Positions 46,640-57,710 of a stretch of DNA of 64,000 nucleotides are shown here, in pieces. Numbering within the stretch: the stretch's first letter is position 1; every line of letters begins with the position of its first letter. This stretch comes from Capitulum mitella (taxonomy: Eukaryota; Arthropoda; Thecostraca; Pollicipedomorpha; Pollicipedidae): positions 13,782,970-13,846,969 of the forward strand of contig CP099841.1 of the NCBI GenBank assembly GCA_030062745.1. The letters run 5' to 3'. The notes beneath the pieces are model-generated. The model ran no database searches. It saw only the letters and a list, made by a program, of their open reading frames with translations, and was not told where the DNA came from. The position numbers and the translations under genes were made by a program.

Positions 46640-47854
46640 TTAACCCTATTCCCGGAGGGCTAGACGGTATGGCCGATTCCCGGCAGGGGGGGCGGATTCG
46701 GCCCCCCCCCCCTGAGATCTCGAGAACTACTTATCCGATTTCATCGCAACAAACGGCAATCGATTTGCCGCGACGTGAACTACATTTTTATAAAACAAAA
46801 TTTCAAAATTTTGACATTTGTGGATACAGGGGGGCAAAAATGTCAAAATGGAGGTACTTTTTGACTTCTTATAACTCCGTTGTTTATGGACCGATTTCGA
46901 TGAAACTGGCATGAATCGAGAGGTTATGGATAGGGCTTTTACCATGGGTATGCAAATTTGAAATTTTGAGAAAATTCATGGGCGTTCACAGTGTTTGAAA
47001 AATACGGGGATTAGTTTTCTAACAACTGGATGAACAAAAGAGGCAAACACCCTTTTTTGGCTTCTGCTAGTCATGTTATACTAAAGAAGTACAAATCGCA
47101 TTACAATATTTGTATAATGTTAGCATAGGCGGTGCCAGGGATATGAAAAAGGGGGAACTGTCACGGTCACACGTTTCTCAGATCAACTTGTGACCTTTGA
47201 CCTTAAATGACCTCCAGTGACCTTGGGGTCACTTGGAATGATCTCGTGTGCATTTAATATTATCTGTAAACGTTTTCAATCATTTGAATTCACTCTATTT
47301 CAAAAATTTCATTTTATGGCTATTGCGATATACGGTACGCGCACTGACATTTTAGGTCATAGCTCCGTGACCCGACCTGATATCAAGCTGAAACTTGGTA
47401 CACAAGTAGAGGGCGCCTTTGTACGTCATATATATTCCGGGTTTGGCATTTGAGAAAACGGCGCCGAAATTATTGCGAAAAAACCAATTTAGACTTTTGA
47501 CCTTGACCTGACCTTGTAAAGTGACCTCAGATAAACAAAATTACATATGCACATTGCCCAACTATTTAGCTATACATTCATATAAAGTTTCAAGTTTTAT
47601 CTTAAAAACTCTGTTTTGGCAGACATTTTCCTTTTACCCTCAACATGGCCAAAAATGACCTGAGGTGCCTCCCAAAAACGTTGCCTGGCTCCGCCCCTGA
47701 ACAAAATAGAATTTCGAAATTTTGTCACAGCGCGTAGAAGGAATAGCTAGGAAAAGTCATCAAGTTTCGTGAAGCTGCGTTAAAAAGCCTGGAATTGGCA
47801 AGCAAAAAACCCGAGGGGGGGCGGATTCCGCCCCCCTGCCGGGAATAGGGTTAA
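46640..47854 (-). mobile_element. TTAA family 1 MITE, copy 3 (full length, 1215 bp)
   Basis: Both TTAACCCTATTCCCGG-type termini are intact. Its length equals that of the 9037 copy and similarity is high throughout. It contains a perfect DR1 (47191-47203, minus-strand AGGTCAAAGGTCA) and TGACCTTGA (47498-47506). It is non-coding. Confidence 0.9.
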
Positions 47855-48924
47855 CCTTATTCCCGGCAGGGCGGGGGGGCGGAATCCGCCCCCCTCGGGT
47901 TTTTTGCTTGCCAATTCCAGGCTTTCTAACGCAGCTTCACGAAGCTTGGTGGCTTTTCCTAGTTATTCGTTCTACGTGCTGTGACAAAATTTCAAAGTTC
48001 TATTTTGCTCAGGGACGGAGCCAGGCAACGTTTTTGGGAGGCACCTCATGATTTTTGACCATGTTCAGGGTAAAAGGAAAATATCTGCCAAAAACAGAGT
48101 TTTAAAGCTAGAACTTAAAACTTTATATGGATGTATAGCTGAATAGTTGGGCAATGTGCAGATGTAATTGTGTTTATCTGAGGTCATTTTACAAGGTCAG
48201 GTCAAGGTCAAAAGTCAAAATTTGTTTTTTTGCTATAATTTCTGCCTTCTACTTGTGTACTAAGTTTCAGCTTATATCAGGTCGGTCACGGAGTATGACT
48301 AAAATGTCAGTGCGCGTACTTTTTTTGCAAAAGCCAAAAAATGAAATTTTTGAAATAGAGTGAATTCAATCGATTAAAAACGTTTACATATAATATCGAA
48401 TGCACACGAGATCATTCCAAGTGACCCCAAGGTCATCATTTAAGGCCAAAGGTCACAAGTTGATCTGAAGAACGTGTGACCATGACAGTTTTCTGCCTAT
48501 GTAACATTATACAAACATTGTAATGCGATTTGTACTTCTTTAGATAGCATGACTAGAGAAGCTAAAAAAGTGTTTTGGCCTCTTTTGTTCATTCCGTTAT
48601 TAGAAAACTAATTCATATTTTTGTGAGCGCCCAGGAATATTCTCAAAATTTCACATTTGCATCCCATTAAAAGCCCTATCCAATTCGATTCATGCCAGTT
48701 TCATCGAAATCGGTCCTAAAAAGATTATATGAAGTCCTTTTGACATTTTTGCCCCCCTGTATCCACAAATGTCAAAATTTTGAAAATTTCTTTTTATAAA
48801 AATGTAGTTCACGTCGCGGCAAACCGATTGCCGTTTGTTGCGATGAAATCGGATAAGTAGTTCTCAGTCTCAGGGGGGGAATCCGGGAATCGGCCATACC
48901 TTAGCCCTCCGGGAATAGGGTTAA
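47851..48924 (+). mobile_element. TTAA family 1 MITE, copy 4 (1074 bp, many small deletions)
   Basis: It is inverted relative to copy 3 and shares its TTAA. A palindromic subterminal hairpin lies at 47874-47894: GGGGGGCGGA and TCCGCCCCCC around one base. It has lost about 140 bp in scattered small gaps compared with copy 3. TCAAGGTCA is kept at 48202-48210, and the DR1 has one mismatch (GGCCAAAGGTCA, ending near 48455). Confidence 0.9.
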
Positions 48925-49127
48925 GGGATTGGAACCATCAGTTTCAACAAAGCCCCAAACGAACGATGTAAGTTCGCTTTGTGGTGGAACAGTAAGTAAT
49001 AACATGTCATAAACTGACAGGCGTACACATTCCAACAAACAATCGGCACCAGAACACGTAACATCTCCGAAATGATCATTTTTGGTAAGGTTATAAATGA
49101 GTATGATGTATACGCATATGTACTTTA

Positions 49128-49168
49128 CCAATCGACCATACCGCCTAGCCCTCCGGGAATAGGGTTAA
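49128..49168 (+). mobile_element. Terminal fragment of TTAA family 1
   Basis: About 38 bp matching the 3' end of the family (ATACCGCCTAGCCC, CCGGGAATAGGG, then TTAA at 49165-49168) directly abuts the palindrome edge. No other part of that copy is present. Confidence 0.75.
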
Positions 49169-49492
49169 GGAGCTAAACGCGATCACTTCGGAAACACTGA
49201 ACTACTGTCTGTTGTCTGGAAGAATAAGTGGATTAGGGAAAGCATATGCTTTGCATGTTCTGATTTAATTTTAGATTTGTGTGATCATGCCAATCGAGAA
49301 CCCAGCGAAATGTGTAACCCGGGAGATGTGAATTTCTCCACTACATATAACCCAGCCTAAAGTTTTCTTACCCTTTTCATGTTATTACTGTCCCAACCCT
49401 CTGAAATACCCCAGTCTCTTTGTTTTTCAAGATGTCGGTTACCTATCGCCTACATTACCGCTGTGGTGCTGCTGAAGCTGGTGGCATGACAC

Positions 49493-49700
49493 AGGTCCGT
49501 TTAGACATAGTCCGTTTGACCTGACCTAGGTCAGGCGCCTGACCTGACCTGAGCTCAAAACGTTTACACAAGGTGTAAAAATAATCAAGCAAAAGGCACA
49601 CAAAGTTTCGTGGCTCTGTGTTTGTTCGTTTTCTCGTAATCCCCGAAAAACCTGGGGGGGGGGGGGCGGTCAACAGCCCCCGTGGTCGGGGGAGGGTTAA
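49493..49700 (-). mobile_element. TTAA family 2 fragment
   Basis: It matches the 62080-62260 part of the full copy: CCTAACCTAGGTCAG-like words, ACACAAGGTGTAAAAAT, CTCTGTGTTTGTTCG, then a poly-G run and GGAGGGTTAA. Only the terminal 0.2 kb is present. Confidence 0.75.
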
Positions 49701-50087
49701 ATATGGCTCCTGGAGGCTAATATCTAGCAGTCTTGCAATTTCAGTGAGTGATATTTCCAATAATAAACCATCCACATAATATACATAAATGGAGACTGCG
49801 AGGGACAAATGCAAGGAATATCATGGGGAAGGGCAATGCAACGTCACGTTTAAGGGGGTTTCACGTGATCACACAAGGTATGGTTCGACCAGAAACATTT
49901 TTACGTGCCATAATATTGCCGGAAAACGGGTATAGGCTGATGTGGAGACATCATTAAGTATCAAGAGCGGAGCCAGGTAAAGCAACTTTGGAGGCTGCGG
50001 CTTTGATTTACGCAAACTAAAGGTTTACATCACCGATTCCAACCAAAGAGTGACATTTATGGAAAATGTTTTACCAGTACACATGGC
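49701..50087. other. No gene recognised
   Basis: Unassigned sequence. A short TAAGTATCAAGAGCGGAGCC-type patch near 49955 resembles inner parts of other repeats. Confidence 0.3.
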
Positions 50088-50275
50088 TAGCGGGACTGTC
50101 TTTTAATGATTTGTGCTGGGCTAGCAGTGCTGTCTGTTTGTGGTCTGTGCTGGGCTAGCGGTGCTGTCTGTCATTGGTCTGTGCTGGGCTAGCGGTGCTG
50201 TCTGTCAGTGGTCTGTGCTGGCCTGGCCGCGCTGTCTGTGGTCCGTGCTGGGCTAGCGGGGCGGTCCGTTGCCGC
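50088..50275. repeat. Tandem repeat, unit about 36 bp, five copies
   Basis: GTGCTGGGCTAGCGGTGCTG followed by TCTGTCAGTGGTCT-type spacers repeats from 50113 to about 50265. Unit length varies slightly. The array runs straight into a CpG-rich island. Confidence 0.85.
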
Positions 50276-50500
50276 TGCGTCGCGGCGGCCGGCAGCGGCG
50301 GGTCGATCAGCTGATAGCCTCTGTGTCAATGTTGTCTCCCGCCGGGCCGTCCGTATCCAAGATGACCGAGACGCCGGCTCGTGGAAACACCATCTCGTCT
50401 GGGGTTGCGATCAGACCATGGATTGGCGCAAACATCTCAGAGGAGCTGGCGGGCCGCCAATGACGTAACCGGACCCTGACCAGCCTGGAGTCAATCTCGT
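50265..50500. other. CpG-rich island, coding status unresolved
   Basis: Open on both strands. The minus frame gives a protein-like run (EMFAPIHGLIATPDEMVFP) that ends at a stop before any donor. The plus frames are also plausible. No domain was recognised and no strand choice is possible from the sequence alone. Confidence 0.3.
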
Positions 50501-50553
50501 CCGCGGGCCGAAGCGCTGGCTAAAAGAGATGTTTCACCGAGGTCGACTTTCCA

Positions 50554-50760
50554 TTAACCCTATTCCGTGTTCCTGCTTGGTGCGCACGATTCCGTGCGGG
50601 GCAGATTCTGCCCCCTCTCCCCGGCGATCTCGAAAAATATTTGTCCGATCTGCTAACTGAAAAGGATGTACGATAGCCCATAGCAAAATGTACGCTTACT
50701 GAAAAAGAAATGATGAAAGTCTGGAAAGGGATACGGGGCTCAGAATGAGGGTATAAATAG
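50554..50760 (-). mobile_element. Diverged relative of TTAA family 1 (terminal part)
   Basis: TTAACCCTATTCC opens it, followed by GGCAGATTCTGCCCCC, then GGCGATCTCGAAAAATATTTG and TCCGAT. These are the same blocks in the same order as copies 2 and 3, but strongly diverged. The far end was not found. Confidence 0.5.
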
Positions 50761-52100
50761 GAGGCTTACTCATGCAAACTCTCTGACAGCATTTTATCAC
50801 CGATTTTGCCCTACCTTGTGCTATCCTACCGACCATTGATAGGTCTGTCACATGTCAGGAAGATATTGATTTCCAAAAATGATATGTTTATCCAGGACAA
50901 AGAAAAGGTGTGCACGTTTTCTGAGAAATGTTGTCGCGTATAAACGTCCATTTACCCTATTTTGGCATCTTTCTTCTTGATATTTCTAAAACGTGCAGGC
51001 CAATTTTGTTGTAAGCCAGTGCGCACGACTTGTTGGGTCTAATCAGGGACGTAGCCAAGGGGGCATGGGGTTCACGCCTCCCCGTGAGCTAAGCGGTCTA
51101 CACTAGATAGTGTTGTCGGAGGAATACGGAAAAGTGATCGCACATATGCTGCAAAAGCAAACATGCTGTTTTTCCTGCGCGTTGAGTATGTGGTCATTTA
51201 CATCAAACTGATGCTTTGTCCTAAAAATTCTGTCGTATGCCAGTGACATATGCCCAGATTTGACATTTGTCCCACCCACCACCCCCCCCCGGGGAAAATC
51301 CTGGCTACATGCCTGGGCCTAATCTATCTTTTTTGAATGCTCTGAGTAAACAAAAGAAAGAGAAATGACGACGGCAGTGCCGGGGGCAACAAAGTGGGGT
51401 GTTTAGCGGCACACTGATCAGTTATGATCGGACCGGCTAAAATCACCGAGGACGTGGCTTGATTGAATGCCATTGGTCTGAAAAACTAACCTGACAAAAT
51501 ACTTCTGTATGTTTTAAAAGTGTTTTGTCTGCTGTTTTCCCGCATCACGTGGTATCTTTTCAACTTAATTTTTTCCAACTTGCATCTTATTTTTTTACTT
51601 CCTTTTCATTATGAAGATGTTGGTGTTAATGACTGCCGATTTTCGAACCAGGTTTGATGAGATCGGGAATGTGTTTCATAAGGCGTCTGAATATGCACAA
51701 CATTTTATGACTGGAGAAGGTCTGTTAGTGGATAAATAGAAAACGAATTTCATAGGTATCGCCAGGGACCGAGAAGGCCATCCAAATTTATCGAATGAAT
51801 AGATCTGATGTTATGTGCTGTTCGCGCCAGAGCCAGCCAGTCGATGAAATGGGTTACAAAGTGTTGTGCTGGCAATTGCATTCTAAATGGTTATCAAGTG
51901 AAAATTAACGCCGCCCGTATGATTCCGATAAATGAAAATGTAGCCCGCCGGAAACTTGTTTTTAGTCTTCCCGATACTGTGTGATGCGGTATCGGTGACG
52001 CCATACTGTGTGTTAGGTAAAGACAACGTAAACCGGGGAGGTCACTGTTGAGGCGTCCATTAGCACCATTGGCACCATTGCCAACATTGGCAGGAGTGCA
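50761..52100. other. No gene recognised
   Basis: Unassigned sequence. GGGACGTAGCCAAGGGGGCA (51045) and CACCCCCCCCCGGGG (51285) resemble subterminal pieces of other TTAA-type repeats. Confidence 0.3.
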
Positions 52101-52231
52101 ATGGTCCTAGCAAGCCTCGCTGAAGAGGTCACTGGTCTCGTTGGGTCGACTTTTCCCCAGTGGCCACTGATTCCGCCGCCTAATAGAACCGCCGCAATGC
52201 AGCCAACGAGGGCTAATTCCAGCCGGCACAT
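52013..52231 (-). CDS. Candidate small secreted/membrane peptide or signal-peptide exon
   Basis: On the minus strand an ATG at 52231 starts MCRLELALVGCIAAVLLGG, which looks like a signal peptide or membrane anchor. A second hydrophobic run (IALLPMLAMVPMVLM) follows and the frame stops at 52013 (73 residues). The same frame is open upstream to 52444 through the CpG-rich block. No consensus splice donor follows the first hydrophobic segment, and no homologue was recognised. Chance in a GC-rich island is a serious alternative. Confidence 0.2.
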   Translation of the reverse strand: MCRLELALVGCIAAVLLGGGISGHWGKVDPTRPVTSSARLARTIALLPMLAMVPMVLMDASTVTSPVYVVFT

Positions 52232-52470
52232 GTATGTGGCGCAGACGTCCGCGGCGCCGCCGGTGCGGCCTGCACGTCTTGCACGGAGGCCCGTGCACGT
52301 GTCCGCTATCGCTGCAGGGCGTCCGGTCCGCCGGCGGCCGGAGCTGCTCGCTTCCGGCCGCCGGGCGACATGGGAGCTGCCGCCGGCGACGTCGCGACGG
52401 TGGAGGATGAGGCCCCGCCACCCGCGCCCCCCCCCCCCTCCCAAGGACCCTCCTCCAGGTGCCTGCTGAA
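52140..52470. other. CpG-rich island
   Basis: A dense CpG block with open frames on both strands, including a Pro-rich plus-strand frame and the hydrophobic minus-strand frame listed separately. It ends in a CCCGCGCCCCCCCCCCCTCC run near 52420-52442. Confidence 0.4.
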
Positions 52471-53606
52471 CGACACACAGACTGTACTGTCTTCAAGAGC
52501 CCGTCCCTAGAACACTCTGAAGCTTGATACAGAAGGCCTTGGAATGAACGAAGTTCTTGGAATGAACGAAACGTAACGTAACGAAACGACCGGAACAAAG
52601 GCCATAATTCTCAGTACTAAGTCATTGTTTTGTCAGCAGTCATCGCAGATAGACGTGAACCCCGTACTTCATAAAGGTATTGGATATTCGGGCTAAAATT
52701 GGCGAGTGATATTGGTCAGCAGTGCCAGCACGCTGAATGCATGACAAAGCAGACTATAAGCCACAGTTTGTGAAATGTGGGGACGAATATAAACGTATTT
52801 TACTCGAGTCAAAAATCGACGACATGTACGGCGGCTTTTCATGGCGCACAATGAATACTGAAAAATAGGTGTAGAGAGCCAACAATTTGTATACAAACAC
52901 ATTGCTCCCGCACCACAAGAAGGAAGGCGTAAAGTAGCTTTTTAATTAGGTCTCACGTAGCCTGTTGCGGCAGTGCCTGACTGCAGTACGGAGAGACCGT
53001 TGATCTCGACGACCCCGAATATTTTTACGTTCTCTGTTCGTTTTTCCACCATGGCTTTTCAACACCAGCGGCCTCAGATTTACGATGCATCTTTATCTGA
53101 GCTCACGAATGCTCATAGTAAAACAGTGGGCTACCAGGCAGATGTATGAATTACGGCTTGGAACGAGGATCGAAGGTCACGCATGTTCGAAATTTCAGGA
53201 CGCGTTGACAGACGGATCATTTGGGCTTGGACGGTCGTAACGTATACTTCGTCTATCTTGAAGGGTATGTAAAAAAACGAACTCTGTGAAATCATTGTGA
53301 AAAACATGCACCGCGTAGGTACAAAGCATTTCGCTCACATTTACTGGACCAGTAGCACTTAAAAGCATTTATGAAAGGCGAACCGAACCCCAAATGTACT
53401 CCGAAATCGTACACATGATACGCGTTTATGTGTACCCTATACTATGATACGCGATACCCTATACTAGAATGGTGTGAGAACATTACGTCGCTTGCCGTCT
53501 CCTCTGTCGTCATATCAGTTTTACAGCAGAAGGGTCTGCAAACCATGCTTTTGTATCGAACTGATTTTAAAACTGGTCCATCGTTGTAACCCGTGTTTTT
53601 CCCCGT
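52471..53606. other. No gene recognised
   Basis: Unassigned sequence with a short AACGAAACGTAACG-type repeat at 52555-52592. No exon is seen. Confidence 0.4.
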
Positions 53607-54798
53607 TTAACCCTATTCCCGGCAGGAGGGCTGGATCCATCCCCCCTCAGTTTTTTTGCTTCCCAATTCCAGAGTTTTTGGCGCAGCTTCACGAAACATG
53701 GTCACTTTCCCTACGTATTCTTCCTACGTGCTGCAGCAAAATTTCGCAAATCTATTTTGTGCAGGAGCGGAGGCAGGCAACGTTTTTGGGGGCACTTCAG
53801 GCCATTTTTGGCCCTGTTAAAGGTAAAAGAAAAATAGTTGCCAAAAATGGCGTTTTTATGATGGAACTTAAAACTTTACATCATTGCATAGGTAAATGCT
53901 TGGGCTAGCATACAGGTGTAAATTTGTTAATTTGAGATAGTTTGGCAAGGTAAGGCCAAGGTGAAAATTTAAAATTTGGTTTCATAGTAATATTTTTTTT
54001 CAAATGCCAAACTGTAAAGTATATGACGTATAAGGGTGCCTTCTACTTTTGCACCAAGTTTCAGCTTGATATCAGGTCGAGTCACAGAGCTATGACCTAA
54101 ATGTCCGTGCGGGTACCTAATCACGACAGCCGTAAAATGGGATTTTAGAAACAGAGTAAATTCAGATGGCTGGAAACGTTTTCAAACAATACGTAATGCA
54201 CTGAAGATTATCCCATGTGACTCTAAGGCTATTGGTCGTTTAAGTTCAAAGGTCACAAGTTGACCTGATGAACATATGACCATGACCGTTTCCCCCTTTT
54301 CATGCCCCTGGTACCACCCATGCTCACATGATACAAACAGTGTAATACGACTTGCACTTCTTCGGCATAACATGACTAGTAAAAGTTAAAGAAGTGTCTT
54401 GAACTTTTTTGGTTAATTCAGTTTTCGAAAATCTAATCCCCTATTTGGAAACCTTGTGAACACCTATGAATTTTCTTGAAATGTCAAACCTATGGACCAA
54501 GGGTGAAATTTCCATCCATAAACTCTTTACTTCAAGAAAATCGGTCCATAAACAGCAGAGCTATAACAAGTCCAAAAGCCTCCCCCATTTTGACTTTTTG
54601 CCCACCCGTGTCCATCCCTTTCAAGATTTTAAGAACTTATTTTCATAAAAATGTAGTTTACGTCATGACAAATCGACTGCCGTTCGTTATGATGAAATCG
54701 GATGTATAGTTCTCGAGACCTCGGAGAGGGAGGGTGCGAATCCGCTCCCCCTTGCCGGGAATAGGCTATACCGCCCAGTCCTTCGGGAAAGCGGTTAA
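53607..54798 (+). mobile_element. TTAA family 1 MITE, copy 5
   Basis: It starts TTAACCCTATTCCCGGC and ends with a decayed terminus before TTAA (54795-54798). All family blocks are present in order. The DR1 position reads AGTTCAAAGGTCA (54242-54254), a common natural DR1 variant. It is more diverged than copies 2 and 3. Confidence 0.85.
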
Positions 54799-55204
54799 TG
54801 AACGACAGATTGGCCCACCTCTGACTGGGATATTTTACCTCTCTCCCTTCATGGCATATTTTGAAGTGCATTCAATACGACTGAACGCAGCGTTTTCAAA
54901 TTTTCAGCAACTTTTCTTTCGTCAATTTTGCGCGTGTTGACAACAATTTGGAAACGTGAGGTCATGTGCTAATGACGTCAAAAAGACACTATGTTTTGCG
55001 ATCCGACGTCTAGTTATACTTCGTCGCCTCACTGTGGACGTTTTTACAATACAAATTTTTTACGATGAGTGTGGTTTGCATTGTGTATTATTGTGACCTG
55101 CGAGTTCAATATGAAGCATGTCTCGCTTTATGCTACGTCATCCCTTACATTTTCATACATCTTTACATTCCATACATACATACATTTTCCACTGTCCGTG
55201 TCCG

Positions 55205-55531
55205 CAAAAATACATTGTATTTGCACGTTGCCCAGCTATTTAGGTATAGATCCATGTAGAGTTTTAAGTTCTACCTTAAAAACGATACTTTTGGTAGTCA
55301 TTTTCCCTTTACCCTGAACAGGGCCAAAAATGGCCTGAGGTGCCTCCCAAAAACGTTGCCTGCCTCCGCCCCTGAACAAAATAGAATTTGGAAATTTTGT
55401 CACAGTACGTAGAAAGAGTAGCTAGGAAAAGTGACCAGGTTTCGTAAGGCTGCATCAAAAAGCCTGGAATTGGCAAGCAAAAACCAGAGGGGGACCGAAT
55501 TCGCCCCCCCCCCTACCGGTAATATGGTCAA
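55205..55531 (-). mobile_element. TTAA family 1 MITE, partial copy 6
   Basis: It matches the last third of copy 2 (GCCCAGCTATTTAGG, CCAAAAATGGCCTGAGGTGC, GGAATTGGCAAGCAAAAA). The terminal TTAA has mutated to TCAA. Confidence 0.8.
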
Positions 55532-55848
55532 TACGCGCATAGGAGAAGGCACTTTTGTGCCCCTCACCTGTTTTTCTTCAAAATCTCGAGAACGAATCGG
55601 AGCTGGTCGCTGCTACTTTGCGACATTTATTGCAATGAAATCAATCGTCCATTGAAGCAACAAAATGGAAAATCGGCCGGCAATTGGTGAAGCCTGAAGC
55701 ATTTGAAGTCAAAGAAACATAACGAAAATAGCGGTTGTCGCTGATAAGTGGGAACTACGAAGGGATTAGCGTTCTACGTACGATTACCTTTTGAAAATAA
55801 TCAACCGACATCATTCGAGCATAAGTGATGGATGTACCAATACCAAAA

Positions 55849-56300
55849 CCAGGGTCAGAGCAGGTCAAGGTCATCAAAGGCCAAGGTCATCCAGCTTGTG
55901 ATCTGATCCGGACTTGCTTTGGAACATGCCGGTTTGTATGAAATATGCATTCAAATACCCTAATAAAAACATGTTTGGGTACATTGATACGCTTATGTAT
56001 ACCAGGGTAAGTGCAGGCCAAGGTCGTCAAAGGTGAAGGTGAACTATTTTGCGGCCTGGTCCAGGTTTGATTTGCAACGTGTCGATTTATATGGAATATG
56101 CATTCAAATGTCCTAATACAAACACGGTTATGCTTATATATACCACGGTCAGTGTAAGTCAAGGCCATCGAAAGTCAGGTTTAGTTTTTTTGTGAGTTGG
56201 TCCAGATTGACCTATGGAACATGTCGATTTGTATGAAATTTTCATGAATATGCATTCAGAGACCCTAATAGAAATACGTTTGGCATATTGATGCACAGAT
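55849..56300. repeat. Tandem array of three units, about 150 bp, rich in nuclear-receptor half-sites
   Basis: The block CTAATA(A/C/G)AAA recurs at 55960, 56113 and 56265, and the block CAGGGTCAG/CAGGGTAAG/CACGGTCAG at about 55850, 56002 and 56143. The first unit carries TCAAGGTCA (55865-55873) and CCAAGGTCA (55881-55889); later units carry diverged versions. It is non-coding. Confidence 0.8.
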
Positions 56301-56399
56301 ATAAGCTATGCGTTTTAAAGCATTCAGATCGTGTAACTGAGTTCATTATAACGAAATAACTTAAGCGCAAACAGTTAACATGAGACTTACTTTGGACCA

Positions 56400-56960
56400 G
56401 AAACCCCATCCAAGGTCAATGACCTCGCTTCACTTCTTTTGACCTTGCGGAAGTTAGTAAACGCTAGAAGTGATCAGAAGTACCGATGATGGCTGTCTTC
56501 ACTGAAAATACGACAAAAGATTCGTTTAGCGCCATCATTTACGCTCAGACTTCACCAGCATCCCGTGTTGTTCAAAATCTAATCTGCAAGAAAAATAAAA
56601 AAATGACGTCATACGTCAATGACCTCCCATGACCTCGATCCCAAACACTCAGTGAAGACGCCTTATGAGTGGAAATTGTTGTATTCCATGTTTTAACGCT
56701 CAAACACGCACCCTTTTCCCGCTTCTTTCAAAAAGCTGTACGGAATGGCCTGTACGGGCCGGGAGTGTCCAAAATTGACCTTTTCGGCCCCATTTGGCCT
56801 CGAAGGCATTGACCTAGGGTCATCGAAATTGCACATGATGTAAATCTTCATAACCCTGCCCTACCTGTAAAATTTCACGTCTCCAGCTCGTTCTTTTTCC
56901 GAGATCGGAGGAGGCAATTTTGTGTCCCTTCCAGTGTGCGTTAGCGCGACACCTCCTTCC
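56400..56960 (+). mobile_element. Repeat family 3, copy 2
   Basis: It aligns with the reverse complement of 33810-34385 over its whole length, including GTTTTAACGCTCAAACACG and the TTGACCTTTTCGGCCCCATT block. Two insertions distinguish the copies. Class unknown. Confidence 0.65.
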
Positions 56961-57189
56961 ACTGCACGTGTTGAATTCTCTCCCTCTTTTGGTCACTTAA
57001 ATCTACCATTGTCGTCCTGAACTGTAGCGGTCGTGTCCAAAGAACGTTAACATCCATGACGTTTCTTTTGGGGGGTGATGGATAATGACGAGGGCTATCG
57101 ATTGCCGTTCGATTTTGTTTCCGGCCGCATTGTTAGATCCTAAGATAACAGCTGGGGGATATCGGAAGCAACTTCGAACTAACTGTCCA

Positions 57190-57710
57190 ATTTCATAAGG
57201 ATAAGATCAAACATGTGAGTCCCGTGGTACCGGGTCCGGGTCCCGGAGGAGGTTAGTTATTATACTGTGGCCAGCTGGCAACTGACTAGAGAGAGTTCAC
57301 CTGGTACGGGGCACATCCCGGAAAACCTGAGGGGCTTAGCCGTGTCCACGTATCCATTTATCGGCCATTTCGCCACGTATCCGTTCAGTATTTTTACATA
57401 TAGACTTTTTCACACGTTGCCATTTAGCCCATTGCCATTTTGGCATGTTGCCTTTTTTAGACGTCGCCATTTGGTCATTCGCCTTTTAGCCGTCCGCCAT
57501 CTTGGCATGTCGCCCTTTTTAGATGTCGTCATTTGGCCGTTCGCCATTTAGCAGTTGGCCATTTTTACATGTCGCCATGTGGCCGTTCGTCATTTTGCCG
57601 TTCATCATTTTAGCATGTCGCCATTTTGACATGTAGCAATTTAGCATTCGCCATCTAGCATTCGCCAAAAACGCATTGGCCATTTTTGCATTTTGCCGTT
57701 TTACCGTAGT
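57190..57710 (+). mobile_element. Composite element: tRNA-like head plus satellite tail, copy 2
   Basis: A T-arm-like hairpin (CCGGG 57230-57234, loop TCCGGGT, CCCGG 57242-57246) follows AAGATCAAACA. Then comes a linker of about 110 bp and an array of GCCATTTTGGCATGT units to about 57710. It has the same arrangement as the element at 38691-39180 in the opposite orientation. Confidence 0.6.

Larger units (their letters stand above)
46437..49127. repeat. Giant palindrome (2.7 kb) centred on a TTAA
   Basis: The left arm is 203 bp of unique flank (46437-46639) plus the family-1 MITE at 46640-47854. The right arm is the inverted MITE at 47851-48924 plus the same 203 bp inverted (48925-49127). The two flanks look identical base for base. 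The MITE arms differ by many small deletions, mostly in the right arm. The centre is the shared TTAA at 47851-47854. The left outer edge coincides with another TTAA (46436-46439). Confidence 0.9.
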
